DNA of 64,000 nt from Paraburkholderia dinghuensis (GTDB lineage: Bacteria; Pseudomonadota; Gammaproteobacteria; Burkholderiales; Burkholderiaceae), in the NCBI RefSeq assembly GCF_003837865.1, contig NZ_RQIS01000013.1, forward strand, positions 118,785 through 182,784, in the 5' to 3' direction. The notes under the pieces were generated by a model. That model saw only the letters and a list, made by a program, of their open reading frames with translations. It searched no databases and had not been told where the DNA came from. Made by a program: the position numbers and the translations under genes. Positions 1 to 7,381 of this stretch are shown here, piece by piece (position 1 is the stretch's first letter; every line of letters begins with the position of its first letter).

Positions 1-207
1 GAGTCGTGGTCGAGTTCGTCGCTTGCGCTCGCGCTGGGCGCGAGCCAGCGCACCGTTCAGCGCGCCCTCGATGCACTGGCGGCAAAGAGCAAGATCCAGT
101 CGTTCGGCCGCGGACGCGCGCGCCGCTGGACCACCCCGCCCGCGCCCGGATTCGCGACGACTTTGTTACTCCCCTCCTCCCTCCCAATCGACGAGGATTC
201 ACCATGA
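1..207 (+). CDS. C-terminal part of an HTH transcriptional regulator
   Basis: An open frame runs in from the window edge and stops at 205-207. It encodes 68 visible residues. The segment LGASQRTVQRALDALA fits a helix-turn-helix recognition unit, and FGRGRARRW just after it looks like a basic wing. The stop overlaps the ATG of the next gene in an ATGA arrangement, so the two are probably translationally coupled and co-regulated. The N-terminus and any effector domain lie outside the window, so the family cannot be named. This frame and the beta-propeller gene read the same strand in different phases, so the 5' extension of the following ORF is an artefact. Confidence 0.6.
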   Translation, partial: ESWSSSSLALALGASQRTVQRALDALAAKSKIQSFGRGRARRWTTPPAPGFATTLLLPSSLPIDEDSP

Positions 208-875
208 AGCCAGTAGCCGCGGAAGTCGTCCGCGAATACGGCCCGTTCGCGGGCATCGACAAAGTCAATGGCGTCACGTACGACGGCCATCACGTATGGT
301 TCGCGTCGGGCGACAAGGTGAACGCACTCGACCCGGCAAGCGGCGAGACCGTGCGCTCGATCGAGGCGCCGTCGCACGCGGGCACGGCCTTCGATGGCCA
401 GCATCTCTATCAGATCGACGGTGCGGCCATCCTGAAGATCGATCCTGCGAGCGGGCGAGTCGTTGCGACGATTCCGTCGCCCGAAGGCGGCGGCAACAGC
501 GGGCTCGCATGGGCGGAAGGCAGCCTCTGGGTAGGCCGCTACCAGGAACGCAAGATCCATCAACTCGATCCGCAAACCGGGGCGATTCTGCGCACGATCG
601 AATCGAACCGGTTCGTTACGGGTGTCACCTGGGTGAACGGCGAACTCTGGCACGGCACCTGGGAGAATCAGGAGAGCGAGTTGCGCCACATCGACCCCGG
701 CACAGGCGAGGTGCTCGAACAAGTCGTCATGCCCACAGGCATGGGCGTATCGGGACTCGAATCCGATGGTCGCGACCGGTTCTACTGCGGCGGCGGCGAT
801 AGCGGCAAGGTGCGGGCCGTGCGGAAGCCGGCGCGTGAAGCGGTGGTTGCGAACGCCGATTCGACGACGGAGTGA
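204..875 (+). CDS. Beta-propeller (Vgb / glutamine cyclotransferase-like) protein
   Basis: The start is the ATG at 204, which overlaps the upstream regulator stop (ATGA). It gives 223 aa with no signal peptide, so a cytoplasmic location is likely. The sequence is built of repeats of about 40 residues with patterns such as VWFASGDKVNALDPASGE, LYQIDGAAILKIDPASGR, LWVGRYQERKIHQLDPQTG and LWHGTWENQESELRHIDPG. This WxG...IDPxTG cadence is typical of PQQ-like, Vgb (virginiamycin lyase) and glutaminyl cyclotransferase propellers. No catalytic residues can be assigned, and enzymatic activity is not implied. Coupling to a small HTH regulator suggests the propeller may sense a ligand or act under that regulator; this is inference. 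Confidence 0.7.
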   Translation: MKPVAAEVVREYGPFAGIDKVNGVTYDGHHVWFASGDKVNALDPASGETVRSIEAPSHAGTAFDGQHLYQIDGAAILKIDPASGRVVATIPSPEGGGNSGLAWAEGSLWVGRYQERKIHQLDPQTGAILRTIESNRFVTGVTWVNGELWHGTWENQESELRHIDPGTGEVLEQVVMPTGMGVSGLESDGRDRFYCGGGDSGKVRAVRKPAREAVVANADSTTE

Positions 876-961
876 GCCTGCGCGTTGCGATACGTTGCAG
901 TACGTTGCGATAGTGAGAGCGATGACCGTTGCTGCTCTCTGCATCGGTTGAAGATGTCGCC

Positions 962-1040
962 CGGCGCGTGGACATAGCCGGTTATTTCCGGTTGGCCGAA
1001 TACCGCGGGTCGAACGTCAACGGGCTATGTCCACGCGCCG
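962..1040. repeat. 18-bp perfect inverted repeat with 43-nt loop
   Basis: CGGCGCGTGGACATAGCC at 962-979 is exactly matched by its reverse complement at 1023-1040. The repeat lies between the convergent propeller and LysR genes. It could be a bidirectional terminator stem, but there is no T tract, and the long stem with a 43-nt loop also fits a small palindromic repeat element. Confidence 0.75.
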
Positions 1041-1055
1041 CAGACGAACCCTCGA

Positions 1056-1949
1056 TCAACCACCCGCGATATAAGCACCCAACCCTTGCGCCAGCGCGTC
1101 GAACGCCGCCCTGCAACGCGGATTGCTGCGCAAGTCCTCGTGCATGGTGATCCACGTGTCGAGACCCACCGAGCACGGCTTCGCCAGCACGCGAACGAGC
1201 CGTGAATCGCGCCGCGCCACGCCTGCCTGGCAAAAGCCGATGCCACACCCAGCGCGGATCATCGCGAGTTGCGCGACATCGCTGCTGGTGCGTATCGCGA
1301 ACGCGTCACGACGCCAGAGTGGAAATTGCTTCGTCGCGTCGCGCAGGTACGGTGTTGCCTCGTCGAAACCGATCAGCGCGTGGGCCGCGAGGTCGTCGAC
1401 GGTCGACGGCGTGCCGCGTTCCGCGAGGTAATCGTCGCGCGCGAAGAGACCCACCTCCACTGAGCCGATACGCTTCGCAATCAGCATTTCCTGTTTCGGC
1501 TGCGTCATGCGAACCGCGATATCGACCTCCCGTTGCAGCAGATCCTGCATGCGATTGGTCGCCACCAGTTCGACGACGAGCCCCGGATGTGCGCGCCGCA
1601 ACTGCGCGATCACGGGCGGCAACACCTCCACGCTGATGACTTCGCTCGCGGAAATGCGCACCACGCCGCGCGCCGCCGCGCCGTGGCCCGCCGCCGCGCG
1701 CTCCAGCGCCGCCGCCGTGCTGCGCATCGCCTCGGCGTAGCCGCGCAGTGCGCTCGCCGCTTCGGTGGGCAGCAAGCCGGTCTGCGATCGCGTGAAAAGC
1801 GGTTGCCCGAACGCCGCTTCGAGCGCCTCGACATGCCGCCCCGCCGTGGGCTGCGTGATGCCGAGCGCACGCGCGGCACCCGACAGTGAGCCTTCCGTCA
1901 GCACGGCGAGGAAGGTCCGGTAGAGTTCCCAGTTGAGATTCGAGGCCAT
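1056..1949 (-). CDS. LysR-family transcriptional regulator
   Basis: The start is set at the ATG at 1949 (MASNLNWELYRTF), the usual beginning of the LysR N-terminal helix; the longer ORF adds a non-conserved 24 residues. The product is 297 aa, a normal LTTR length. The wHTH occupies about residues 5-63, with SLSGAARALGITQPTAGRHV as the helix-turn-helix and EAAFGQPLFTRSQTGLLPT following. A periplasmic-binding-like effector domain fills residues 90-290. The gene diverges from an SDR/epimerase gene starting near 2048, the classic layout for an LTTR and its target. An ATACAT/ATGTAT inverted repeat lies at its own start. Effector unknown. Confidence 0.9.
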   Translation of the reverse strand: MASNLNWELYRTFLAVLTEGSLSGAARALGITQPTAGRHVEALEAAFGQPLFTRSQTGLLPTEAASALRGYAEAMRSTAAALERAAAGHGAAARGVVRISASEVISVEVLPPVIAQLRRAHPGLVVELVATNRMQDLLQREVDIAVRMTQPKQEMLIAKRIGSVEVGLFARDDYLAERGTPSTVDDLAAHALIGFDEATPYLRDATKQFPLWRRDAFAIRTSSDVAQLAMIRAGCGIGFCQAGVARRDSRLVRVLAKPCSVGLDTWITMHEDLRSNPRCRAAFDALAQGLGAYIAGG

Positions 1950-1961
1950 ACATAAATGTAT
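1948..1961. promoter_or_regulatory. Candidate LysR operator / promoter element
   Basis: ATACAT-AA-ATGTAT is a 6-bp inverted repeat with a 2-nt spacer in an otherwise GC-rich divergent intergenic region. It touches the LysR start codon and lies about 90 bp before the SDR gene, so binding could repress lysR while acting on the neighbour. It may instead simply be an AT-rich promoter element. Confidence 0.4.
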
Positions 1962-2047
1962 AGCCGATGTCGTCATTTCGCCAATTTCTTGTGTGCCGCC
2001 AGAAGCGCAGAATGCCCCCATCGAAGCATTTCAACCGGAGACTCGAC

Positions 2048-3070
2048 GTGGCACTCACTTCTCTTCAAACGACGGACAAACTGGCGCTGGTACTCGGCGC
2101 GACGGGTGGAATCGGCGGCGAAGTCGCGCGTCAGTTGCTGGACGCGGGATGGCGGGTGCGCGCGCTGCATCGGCATCCCGGGAAGGTAGCGAAGACGGGC
2201 GACAGCATCGAATGGCACGAGGGCGACGCCATGGATCGCGAAGCGGTCGTGCGCGCCGCGCAGGATTGCACGGTGATCGTCCACGCCGTGAATCCGCCGG
2301 GCTACCGCCGCTGGCCGCAACTCGTGCTGCCCATGCTCGGCAACACAATCGCGGCGGCGCAGGCGGCAGGCGCGACTGTCGTGTTCCCCGGCACCGTGTA
2401 CAACTATGGGCCGGATGCGTTTCCGCTTTTGCGTGAAGACTCGCCACAACGGCCGCGCACGCGAAAGGGCGCCATCCGCGTCGAAATGGAGCGGCAATTG
2501 CAGGCCGCCGCGGACCACGGCGTGCGAACGATCATCGTGCGCGCAGGCGATTTTTTCGGCCCGCACATGGTGGGCAATAGCTGGTTTTCGCAGGGGCTGA
2601 TCGAAGCGGGCAAACCGCTTCGCGTGGTCCGGCTGCCTGGAAAGCCCGGCGTGGGGCATGAATGGGCCTACGTGCCGGACGTCGCGCGCACGATGGTCGA
2701 ATTGATCGCGCGACGCGCGACGCTGGCGCCGTTCGCGACGTTTCACCTGGCCGGCCACTGGGACGCCGATGGCACGCAAATGGCCGCGGCGATTTCCCGG
2801 GTGGCACACCGCCACGGTCTGGAAGTCGCGCAGCGCCGCTTTCCGTGGCCCCTCGTGTTCGCCGCCGCGCCCTTTGTGACGACGCTGCGAGAAATGCTCG
2901 AAATGCGCTACCTGTGGCGCGAACCGGTCCAGCTCGATAACGCGCGGCTCGTCGCAACGCTGGGCCGTGAACCGCACACCGCGCTCGACGCGGCGGTCGA
3001 AACAACGCTGGCGAGCCTCGGCTGCCTCGGATCGCCCGAGGGCGTCGCTCCAACGCTTCAGGGGAAATAG
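2048..3070 (+). CDS. NAD(P)-binding atypical SDR / NAD-dependent epimerase-like protein
   Basis: A GTG at 2048 is preferred because GGAG lies 7 nt upstream; an ATG at 2012 in frame would add 12 residues. From the GTG the protein is 340 aa. Residues 17-24 (GATGGIGG) are the glycine-rich dinucleotide-binding loop after the first beta strand. WHEGDAMDREAVVRAAQD matches the second strand and helix of atypical SDRs. A pattern VYNYGPDAF carries the YNYG variant seen in NmrA/epimerase-type members, and the classic YxxxK is not obvious. The substrate cannot be deduced. It diverges from a LysR regulator, which probably controls it. Confidence 0.8.
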   Translation: MALTSLQTTDKLALVLGATGGIGGEVARQLLDAGWRVRALHRHPGKVAKTGDSIEWHEGDAMDREAVVRAAQDCTVIVHAVNPPGYRRWPQLVLPMLGNTIAAAQAAGATVVFPGTVYNYGPDAFPLLREDSPQRPRTRKGAIRVEMERQLQAAADHGVRTIIVRAGDFFGPHMVGNSWFSQGLIEAGKPLRVVRLPGKPGVGHEWAYVPDVARTMVELIARRATLAPFATFHLAGHWDADGTQMAAAISRVAHRHGLEVAQRRFPWPLVFAAAPFVTTLREMLEMRYLWREPVQLDNARLVATLGREPHTALDAAVETTLASLGCLGSPEGVAPTLQGK

Positions 3071-3176
3071 TCTTGCGCGCGCCAGCCGGTCAAAGAAGGC
3101 GGCTTCAGCGGTGCCTGCGTGTGCCTGTGCATACCGTCGCGCTGGCCGCGCGGCTCACATGCGCGAGCCAATACGC

Positions 3177-4247
3177 TCAAGCATCCGCGACCGGCGACGC
3201 GTGCGCCACGACCACGCGATCGCGCCCGCCCACTTTCGCGGCGTAGAGACTCGTGTCGGCCTTCTGCAGCCATGAGATGTGATCGCGCATGGCCTGGTCG
3301 CACTGCGCCACGCCGACACTGGCCGTGCACGGACACACCGCGTCGTCCATCGACGCATACTCGCGCACCGTCGCGACCAGCCGCTCGGCGACGACCCGTG
3401 CCTGCGCCAGCGTCGCGCCCGGCAGCACGACGCCGAACTCCTCCCCCCCGTAGCGGCCGATGTGGCCGCCGTCGCGAAAGTGCTCGCGCAGTATCCCGGC
3501 GAACGCCTGCAGCGCGGCATCGCCTGCCGTATGGCCGCGCGTGTCGTTGAGGTGCTTGAAATGATCGAGATCGACGAGCAACAGCGATGACGCATAGCCG
3601 CTCGCGCGGCTGCGCTCGAATTCGTCGGCGAGTACGCCCTCCCACGTGCGGCGATTGAGGATGCCGGTCAGGCCGTCGGTGCGGCTCAGGCGCTCGAGCG
3701 CGCGAGTCTGCTGTGCGAGCTTGCGCGAGATCCGGTAAGTGGACCAGCCGAGCGCGATCGGATAGATCACCATGAACGGCAGGCAGGCGAGAATGGTCGG
3801 CATGCGCGACATCGGCTCGAAGGCAAAGCCGAGCAGGAGCAGCCCCGCCGCGAGCCCAACAACGTGCGCAACCACGCCCCAGGTGAAGAGCATCAAGCCG
3901 CCAGCCGCGATGTTGTCCATACTGAGCATCGTGAGGATCAGCACGGACGGAAGCACGTTAAAGCGCATCGCGGCAACCCAGAAGCCGCCGAATGCCGAGT
4001 CGATCAAGAGGTTGACGAGCTCGCCGCGATACGGCACCGCGCTGGCGAGCGCGGCACGGCGCGCCACGTGCGGCCACACGAAACAGTGAAATATCAGCAG
4101 CGCCCACAGCACATAGCCGCGACCCTGCTGCGCGAACACCGAAGCTACACAGAAGATCCCCAGGCCGCACCCTGCGACCCGCAACCGGTAGACGCGTTCG
4201 ACGAAACGCCTTCCCTTGCCGGATTCTTGATTCGCTGCAGCGTTCAT
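3177..4247 (-). CDS. MASE2-GGDEF diguanylate cyclase (AdrA/DgcC-like)
   Basis: The start at 4247 (MNAAANQESG) removes a non-conserved 36-residue extension and gives 356 aa. Residues 10-185 are hydrophobic with RRFVERVYRLRVAGCGLG, a WPHVARR motif and several membrane helices, which fits the MASE2 sensor domain of AdrA (DgcC). The C-terminal half begins LSRTDGLTGILNRR and has the active-site loop RYGGEEF near residue 266, so c-di-GMP synthesis is expected at the inner membrane. The inhibitory I-site is not canonical: where RxxD should precede the loop the sequence is RDGG. Product feedback inhibition may therefore be weak. No cellulose or curli genes are nearby. Confidence 0.9.
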   Translation of the reverse strand: MNAAANQESGKGRRFVERVYRLRVAGCGLGIFCVASVFAQQGRGYVLWALLIFHCFVWPHVARRAALASAVPYRGELVNLLIDSAFGGFWVAAMRFNVLPSVLILTMLSMDNIAAGGLMLFTWGVVAHVVGLAAGLLLLGFAFEPMSRMPTILACLPFMVIYPIALGWSTYRISRKLAQQTRALERLSRTDGLTGILNRRTWEGVLADEFERSRASGYASSLLLVDLDHFKHLNDTRGHTAGDAALQAFAGILREHFRDGGHIGRYGGEEFGVVLPGATLAQARVVAERLVATVREYASMDDAVCPCTASVGVAQCDQAMRDHISWLQKADTSLYAAKVGGRDRVVVAHASPVADA

Positions 4248-4535
4248 TATTGTTTTGAGGCCGGTCGCGCTGCGCCGGACGAGGGTATTTTGGGATAGAC
4301 CATATTGTGCCATCGGTTGGCGGCTCCGTCTGCTGCAAGGTGATTGAGAACACAACGATTTTTCGCCCTGGATCTGGCCCTAACAGCGTGCGGCGCGACG
4401 AAATAAAAGGCGCGCCCCCGTGCTTCCGCTAGAATCGCGGCACGCGCGATCTTTCTTCGCCTCCCGATCCACCCAACGCCCCTGCGCAACGTAGCTTCAA
4501 GCCGCGTTGCCGCGACCCACGGCGCGAGACCCCGT

Positions 4536-5933
4536 ATGACGAACCCATCTACCGCCACGCCCTTCAGCGCGCTCCCGCTCGCGCCCGCCATGCTCGAGAA
4601 CCTCACCCGGCTCGGCTACCTCGAAATGACGCCCATCCAGGCCGAAAGCCTGCCCATCGCGCTCGCGGGACACGATCTCATCGCGCAGTCGAAAACGGGT
4701 AGCGGCAAGACGGCCGCATTTTCGCTGGCGCTGCTGTCGCGGCTCGATGTGCGCCGCCTCGAAGTACAGGCGATGATCCTCTGCCCCACGCGCGAACTGG
4801 CCGACCAGGTCACGCAGGAAATCCGCCGCCTTGCGCGCGCCGAGGAAAACATCAAGGTGCTGACGCTATGCGGCGGCACGCCCATGCGCCCCCAGACGGC
4901 GAGCCTCGAACATGGCGCGCATATCATCGTCGGCACGCCGGGACGCATCATGGATCATCTGGAGCGCGGCAGCCTCGCGCTCGAAGCGCTGAACACGCTC
5001 GTGCTCGACGAAGCGGACCGCATGCTCGACATGGGCTTCTTCGACGACATCGCCAAAGTGGTCAGCCAGTGCCCCAAAGAGCGTCAGACGTTGCTGTTTT
5101 CGGCCACCTATCCGGACGGCATCACGAAGCTCAGTCAACGCTTCCTTCGCAATCCGAAGGAAGCCAAATTCGAAGAACATCACGACAATAGCAAGATTCG
5201 CCAGCGCTTCTACGAAGTCACCGAGAACGACCGTCTGCACGCGGTCGGCATGCTGCTGAATCACTATCGCCCGGTGAGCACGCTGGCGTTCTGCAACACG
5301 AAGCAGCAGTGTCGCGACCTGCTCGACGTGCTTCGCGCGCAGGGCTTTCATGCACTCGCGCTGCACGGCGAACTCGACCAGCGCGAACGCGACCAGGTGC
5401 TGATCCAGTTTGCCAACCGAAGCTGCTCGGTGCTCGTGGCCACCGACGTCGCCGCGCGTGGTCTCGACATCGCGCAGCTCGAAGCGGTGATCAACGTGGA
5501 TGTAACGCCCGATCCCGAAACCTACGTGCACCGCATCGGCCGTACGGGACGCGCGGATCAGGACGGCTGGGCGCTTTCCCTCGCGACCATGGACGAGATG
5601 GGGCGCGTGGGCGGCATCGAGCAGGCGCTCAAGCGCGAAGTCGAATGGCATCCCGTCGCCTCGCTAAAACCCGCCAGCAATACGCCCCTGCTGCCGCCGA
5701 TGGAAACGCTGCAGATTCTTGGCGGCCGCAAGGAGAAGATCCGTCCGGGCGACGTGCTGGGCGCGCTGACCGGCGAAGCCGGATTCAAGGGCGAGCAGAT
5801 CGGCAAGATCAACGTCACCGATTTTTCGACCTACGTGGCCGTCGAGCGTGGCATCGCACGCGATGCGCTGCGCAAGCTCAATGCGGGCAAGGTTAAGGGC
5901 AAGAAGATCAAAGCGCGCCTGATGGACGAGTGA
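4536..5933 (+). CDS. dbpA: ATP-dependent RNA helicase DbpA
   Basis: The 465-aa product has all DEAD-box motifs: Q motif around residue 34 (PIQAESLP), Walker A SKTGSGKT at 52-59, LDEADRMLDMGFF near 157, FSAT near 190 and HRIGRTGR near 332. The last 75 residues match the DbpA RNA-binding module that recognises hairpin 92 of 23S rRNA, ending in a lysine-rich KVKGKKIKARLMDE tail. The role is late assembly of the 50S subunit. The gene stands alone; a perfect 10-bp hairpin lies 50 nt after the stop. RhlE or other DEAD-box proteins are less likely because of the tail. Confidence 0.93.
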   Translation: MTNPSTATPFSALPLAPAMLENLTRLGYLEMTPIQAESLPIALAGHDLIAQSKTGSGKTAAFSLALLSRLDVRRLEVQAMILCPTRELADQVTQEIRRLARAEENIKVLTLCGGTPMRPQTASLEHGAHIIVGTPGRIMDHLERGSLALEALNTLVLDEADRMLDMGFFDDIAKVVSQCPKERQTLLFSATYPDGITKLSQRFLRNPKEAKFEEHHDNSKIRQRFYEVTENDRLHAVGMLLNHYRPVSTLAFCNTKQQCRDLLDVLRAQGFHALALHGELDQRERDQVLIQFANRSCSVLVATDVAARGLDIAQLEAVINVDVTPDPETYVHRIGRTGRADQDGWALSLATMDEMGRVGGIEQALKREVEWHPVASLKPASNTPLLPPMETLQILGGRKEKIRPGDVLGALTGEAGFKGEQIGKINVTDFSTYVAVERGIARDALRKLNAGKVKGKKIKARLMDE

Positions 5934-5982
5934 GATCGCCCGCCGTTTAGGCGATGCGCCGCGCTGCGCGCCGGGAATAGAA

Positions 5983-6007
5983 GGCATCGCAAAAAACTTG
6001 CGATGCC
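5983..6007. terminator. Perfect 10-bp hairpin downstream of dbpA
   Basis: GGCATCGCAA and TTGCGATGCC are perfect complements separated by AAAAC. It sits 50 nt after dbpA. No T run follows on either strand, so it may be a weak or Rho-assisted terminator or an mRNA 3'-end stabiliser. Confidence 0.5.
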
Positions 6008-6111
6008 AGACGGCACCACATAGGCTTAGGCTCGTGACTGCAGGAGCCGACCCGAACAACCACTCGCGCGGACCTTTCCCCAAGGCGCGCATGTTCAAAG
6101 GGAGTCTTGTA

Positions 6112-6423
6112 ATGCCATGTTCACGTCGCAAGTTCATCGCCATCGCGGCCACGTTCGCCTCGACGTCGATTCTCATCGACGAAGCGCGCGCCGACGCCCC
6201 GCCGGTCTCCGAGAGCGATCCGACGGCTCAGGCGCTCGGCTACAAGGCCAATGCCTCGCAGGTGGATAAAGCGAAGTACCCGAAATATCAAACCGGCCAG
6301 GCGTGTTCGAATTGCCAGCTGTTTCAGGGCAAGACGGGAGCGGCGACTGGCCCCTGTCTGCTCTTCGGCGGCAAGATCGTTAATAGCGGCGGCTGGTGCA
6401 GCGGCTATACGAAGAAGACCTGA
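6112..6423 (+). CDS. High-potential iron-sulfur protein (HiPIP), Tat-exported
   Basis: The ATG at 6112 has GGAG 7 nt upstream and gives a 103-aa precursor. The N-terminus CSRRKFIAIAATFAST is a twin-arginine signal, with cleavage likely after the ARA at residues 25-27. The mature protein has the four cysteine ligands of the HiPIP cubane cluster: CSNC, then single cysteines in GPCLLFGG and GWCSGY, with 13 residues between successive positions. HiPIPs are periplasmic one-electron carriers. The partner cannot be read from the neighbours, dbpA and a DUF2760/Hsp70 operon, which look unrelated. Confidence 0.92.
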   Translation: MPCSRRKFIAIAATFASTSILIDEARADAPPVSESDPTAQALGYKANASQVDKAKYPKYQTGQACSNCQLFQGKTGAATGPCLLFGGKIVNSGGWCSGYTKKT

Positions 6424-6790
6424 GACCGGTCGCGACGCGCGTTGCGAGCGTGAGGTTCTCGCGCGCCTACCGCGACGATGGCGACATGTGCATGATCGCC
6501 AACACCAGTCGGCGTCGATCGAAATAGCCGCCCGCGAGCAGGCCACCTGCCCGGGCGGATCTCTCCTTTGCCGTGACCCGGCGCCCCGCCGCGCCCTCAA
6601 CCGGGCGTCATATCCGGCCCTCGCGGCCGTGTTTTGCCCGGCTCGCCGCCGGAACAAGGCAAAATAACGCTTTTGAGCCCTCACAGGGCTCGGCTTTCCC
6701 ACGCTGGCCACTGCCTGCAATGCTCGCTGCGAGCAACGCCAGGCCCGGCCGGCCCGCTCGCCGCTCAGGCGACTCCAGGAGCAGTTCTTC
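6424..6790. other. Intergenic region upstream of the DUF2760/Hsp70 operon
   Basis: No convincing gene. A small perfect hairpin GAGCCCT-CAC-AGGGCTC lies at 6675-6691, without a T tract. The operon promoter is presumably here, but no clear sigma-32 or sigma-70 element could be picked. AGGAG at about 6777-6781 precedes the DUF2760 start. Confidence 0.4.
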
Positions 6791-7381
6791 ATGACCGAAT
6801 CGAATCTTTCGTTCGTCGGCCGGCTTTCCGTCGCCGTCGGATCGTTTTTCGCCATCCTCGGCGACAGCACGCTTGCCGCGAACGTTCGCCGTTTGCGCGA
6901 AGGCGCGCCGGCGCCCGTTTCTGCCCCTCTTTCTGCCCCTGTTTCCGCGCCCCAACCCGCACCGGTCGCCGCGCCTGCTCCGGCGCCCGCCATCGAAGAA
7001 GCGAGTCCCGATGCAGCCCTTCAACTGCTGGGCCTGCTTCAGCGTAACGCGCGCTTCATCGACTTCGTCGAAGAGGACATCGCGAGCTATTCCGATTTCG
7101 AAATCGGTGCTGCGGCGCGCCTCGTTCACGACGGTTGCCGCACGACGCTGCGCGAACACTTCACGATCCGCCCGGTGCGCGACGAAGCCGAAGGCAGCCG
7201 CGTCACGGTCCCCGAGGGTTTCGACGCCACCGCGATCCGCCTCACCGGCAACGTGGTCGGCAAGGCACCGTTTAGCGGCAGCGTCGCGCACCGCGGCTGG
7301 CGCGCCGCCGAAGTCAGGCTGCCGAAGCTCATCAAGTCCCACGACGTGACGGTGATCGCACCCGCCGAGGTGGAGCTATGA
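6791..7381 (+). CDS. DUF2760 domain-containing protein
   Basis: 196 aa, starting at an ATG with an upstream AGGAG. The N-terminus LSFVGRLSVAVGSFFAILGD could be a membrane-associated or amphipathic helix. Residues about 38-65 are a low-complexity Ala/Pro/Val linker (APVSAPLSAPVSAPQPAPV). The C-terminal 125 residues, with ALQLLGLLQRNARFIDFVEE and GWRAAEVRLPKL, match the DUF2760 family as remembered. Its stop overlaps the next start in ATGA, so it is translationally coupled to the first Hsp70. DUF2760 has no known activity; constant pairing with Hsp70-like proteins would suggest a co-chaperone or membrane adaptor role, which is inference. Confidence 0.85.
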   Translation: MTESNLSFVGRLSVAVGSFFAILGDSTLAANVRRLREGAPAPVSAPLSAPVSAPQPAPVAAPAPAPAIEEASPDAALQLLGLLQRNARFIDFVEEDIASYSDFEIGAAARLVHDGCRTTLREHFTIRPVRDEAEGSRVTVPEGFDATAIRLTGNVVGKAPFSGSVAHRGWRAAEVRLPKLIKSHDVTVIAPAEVEL

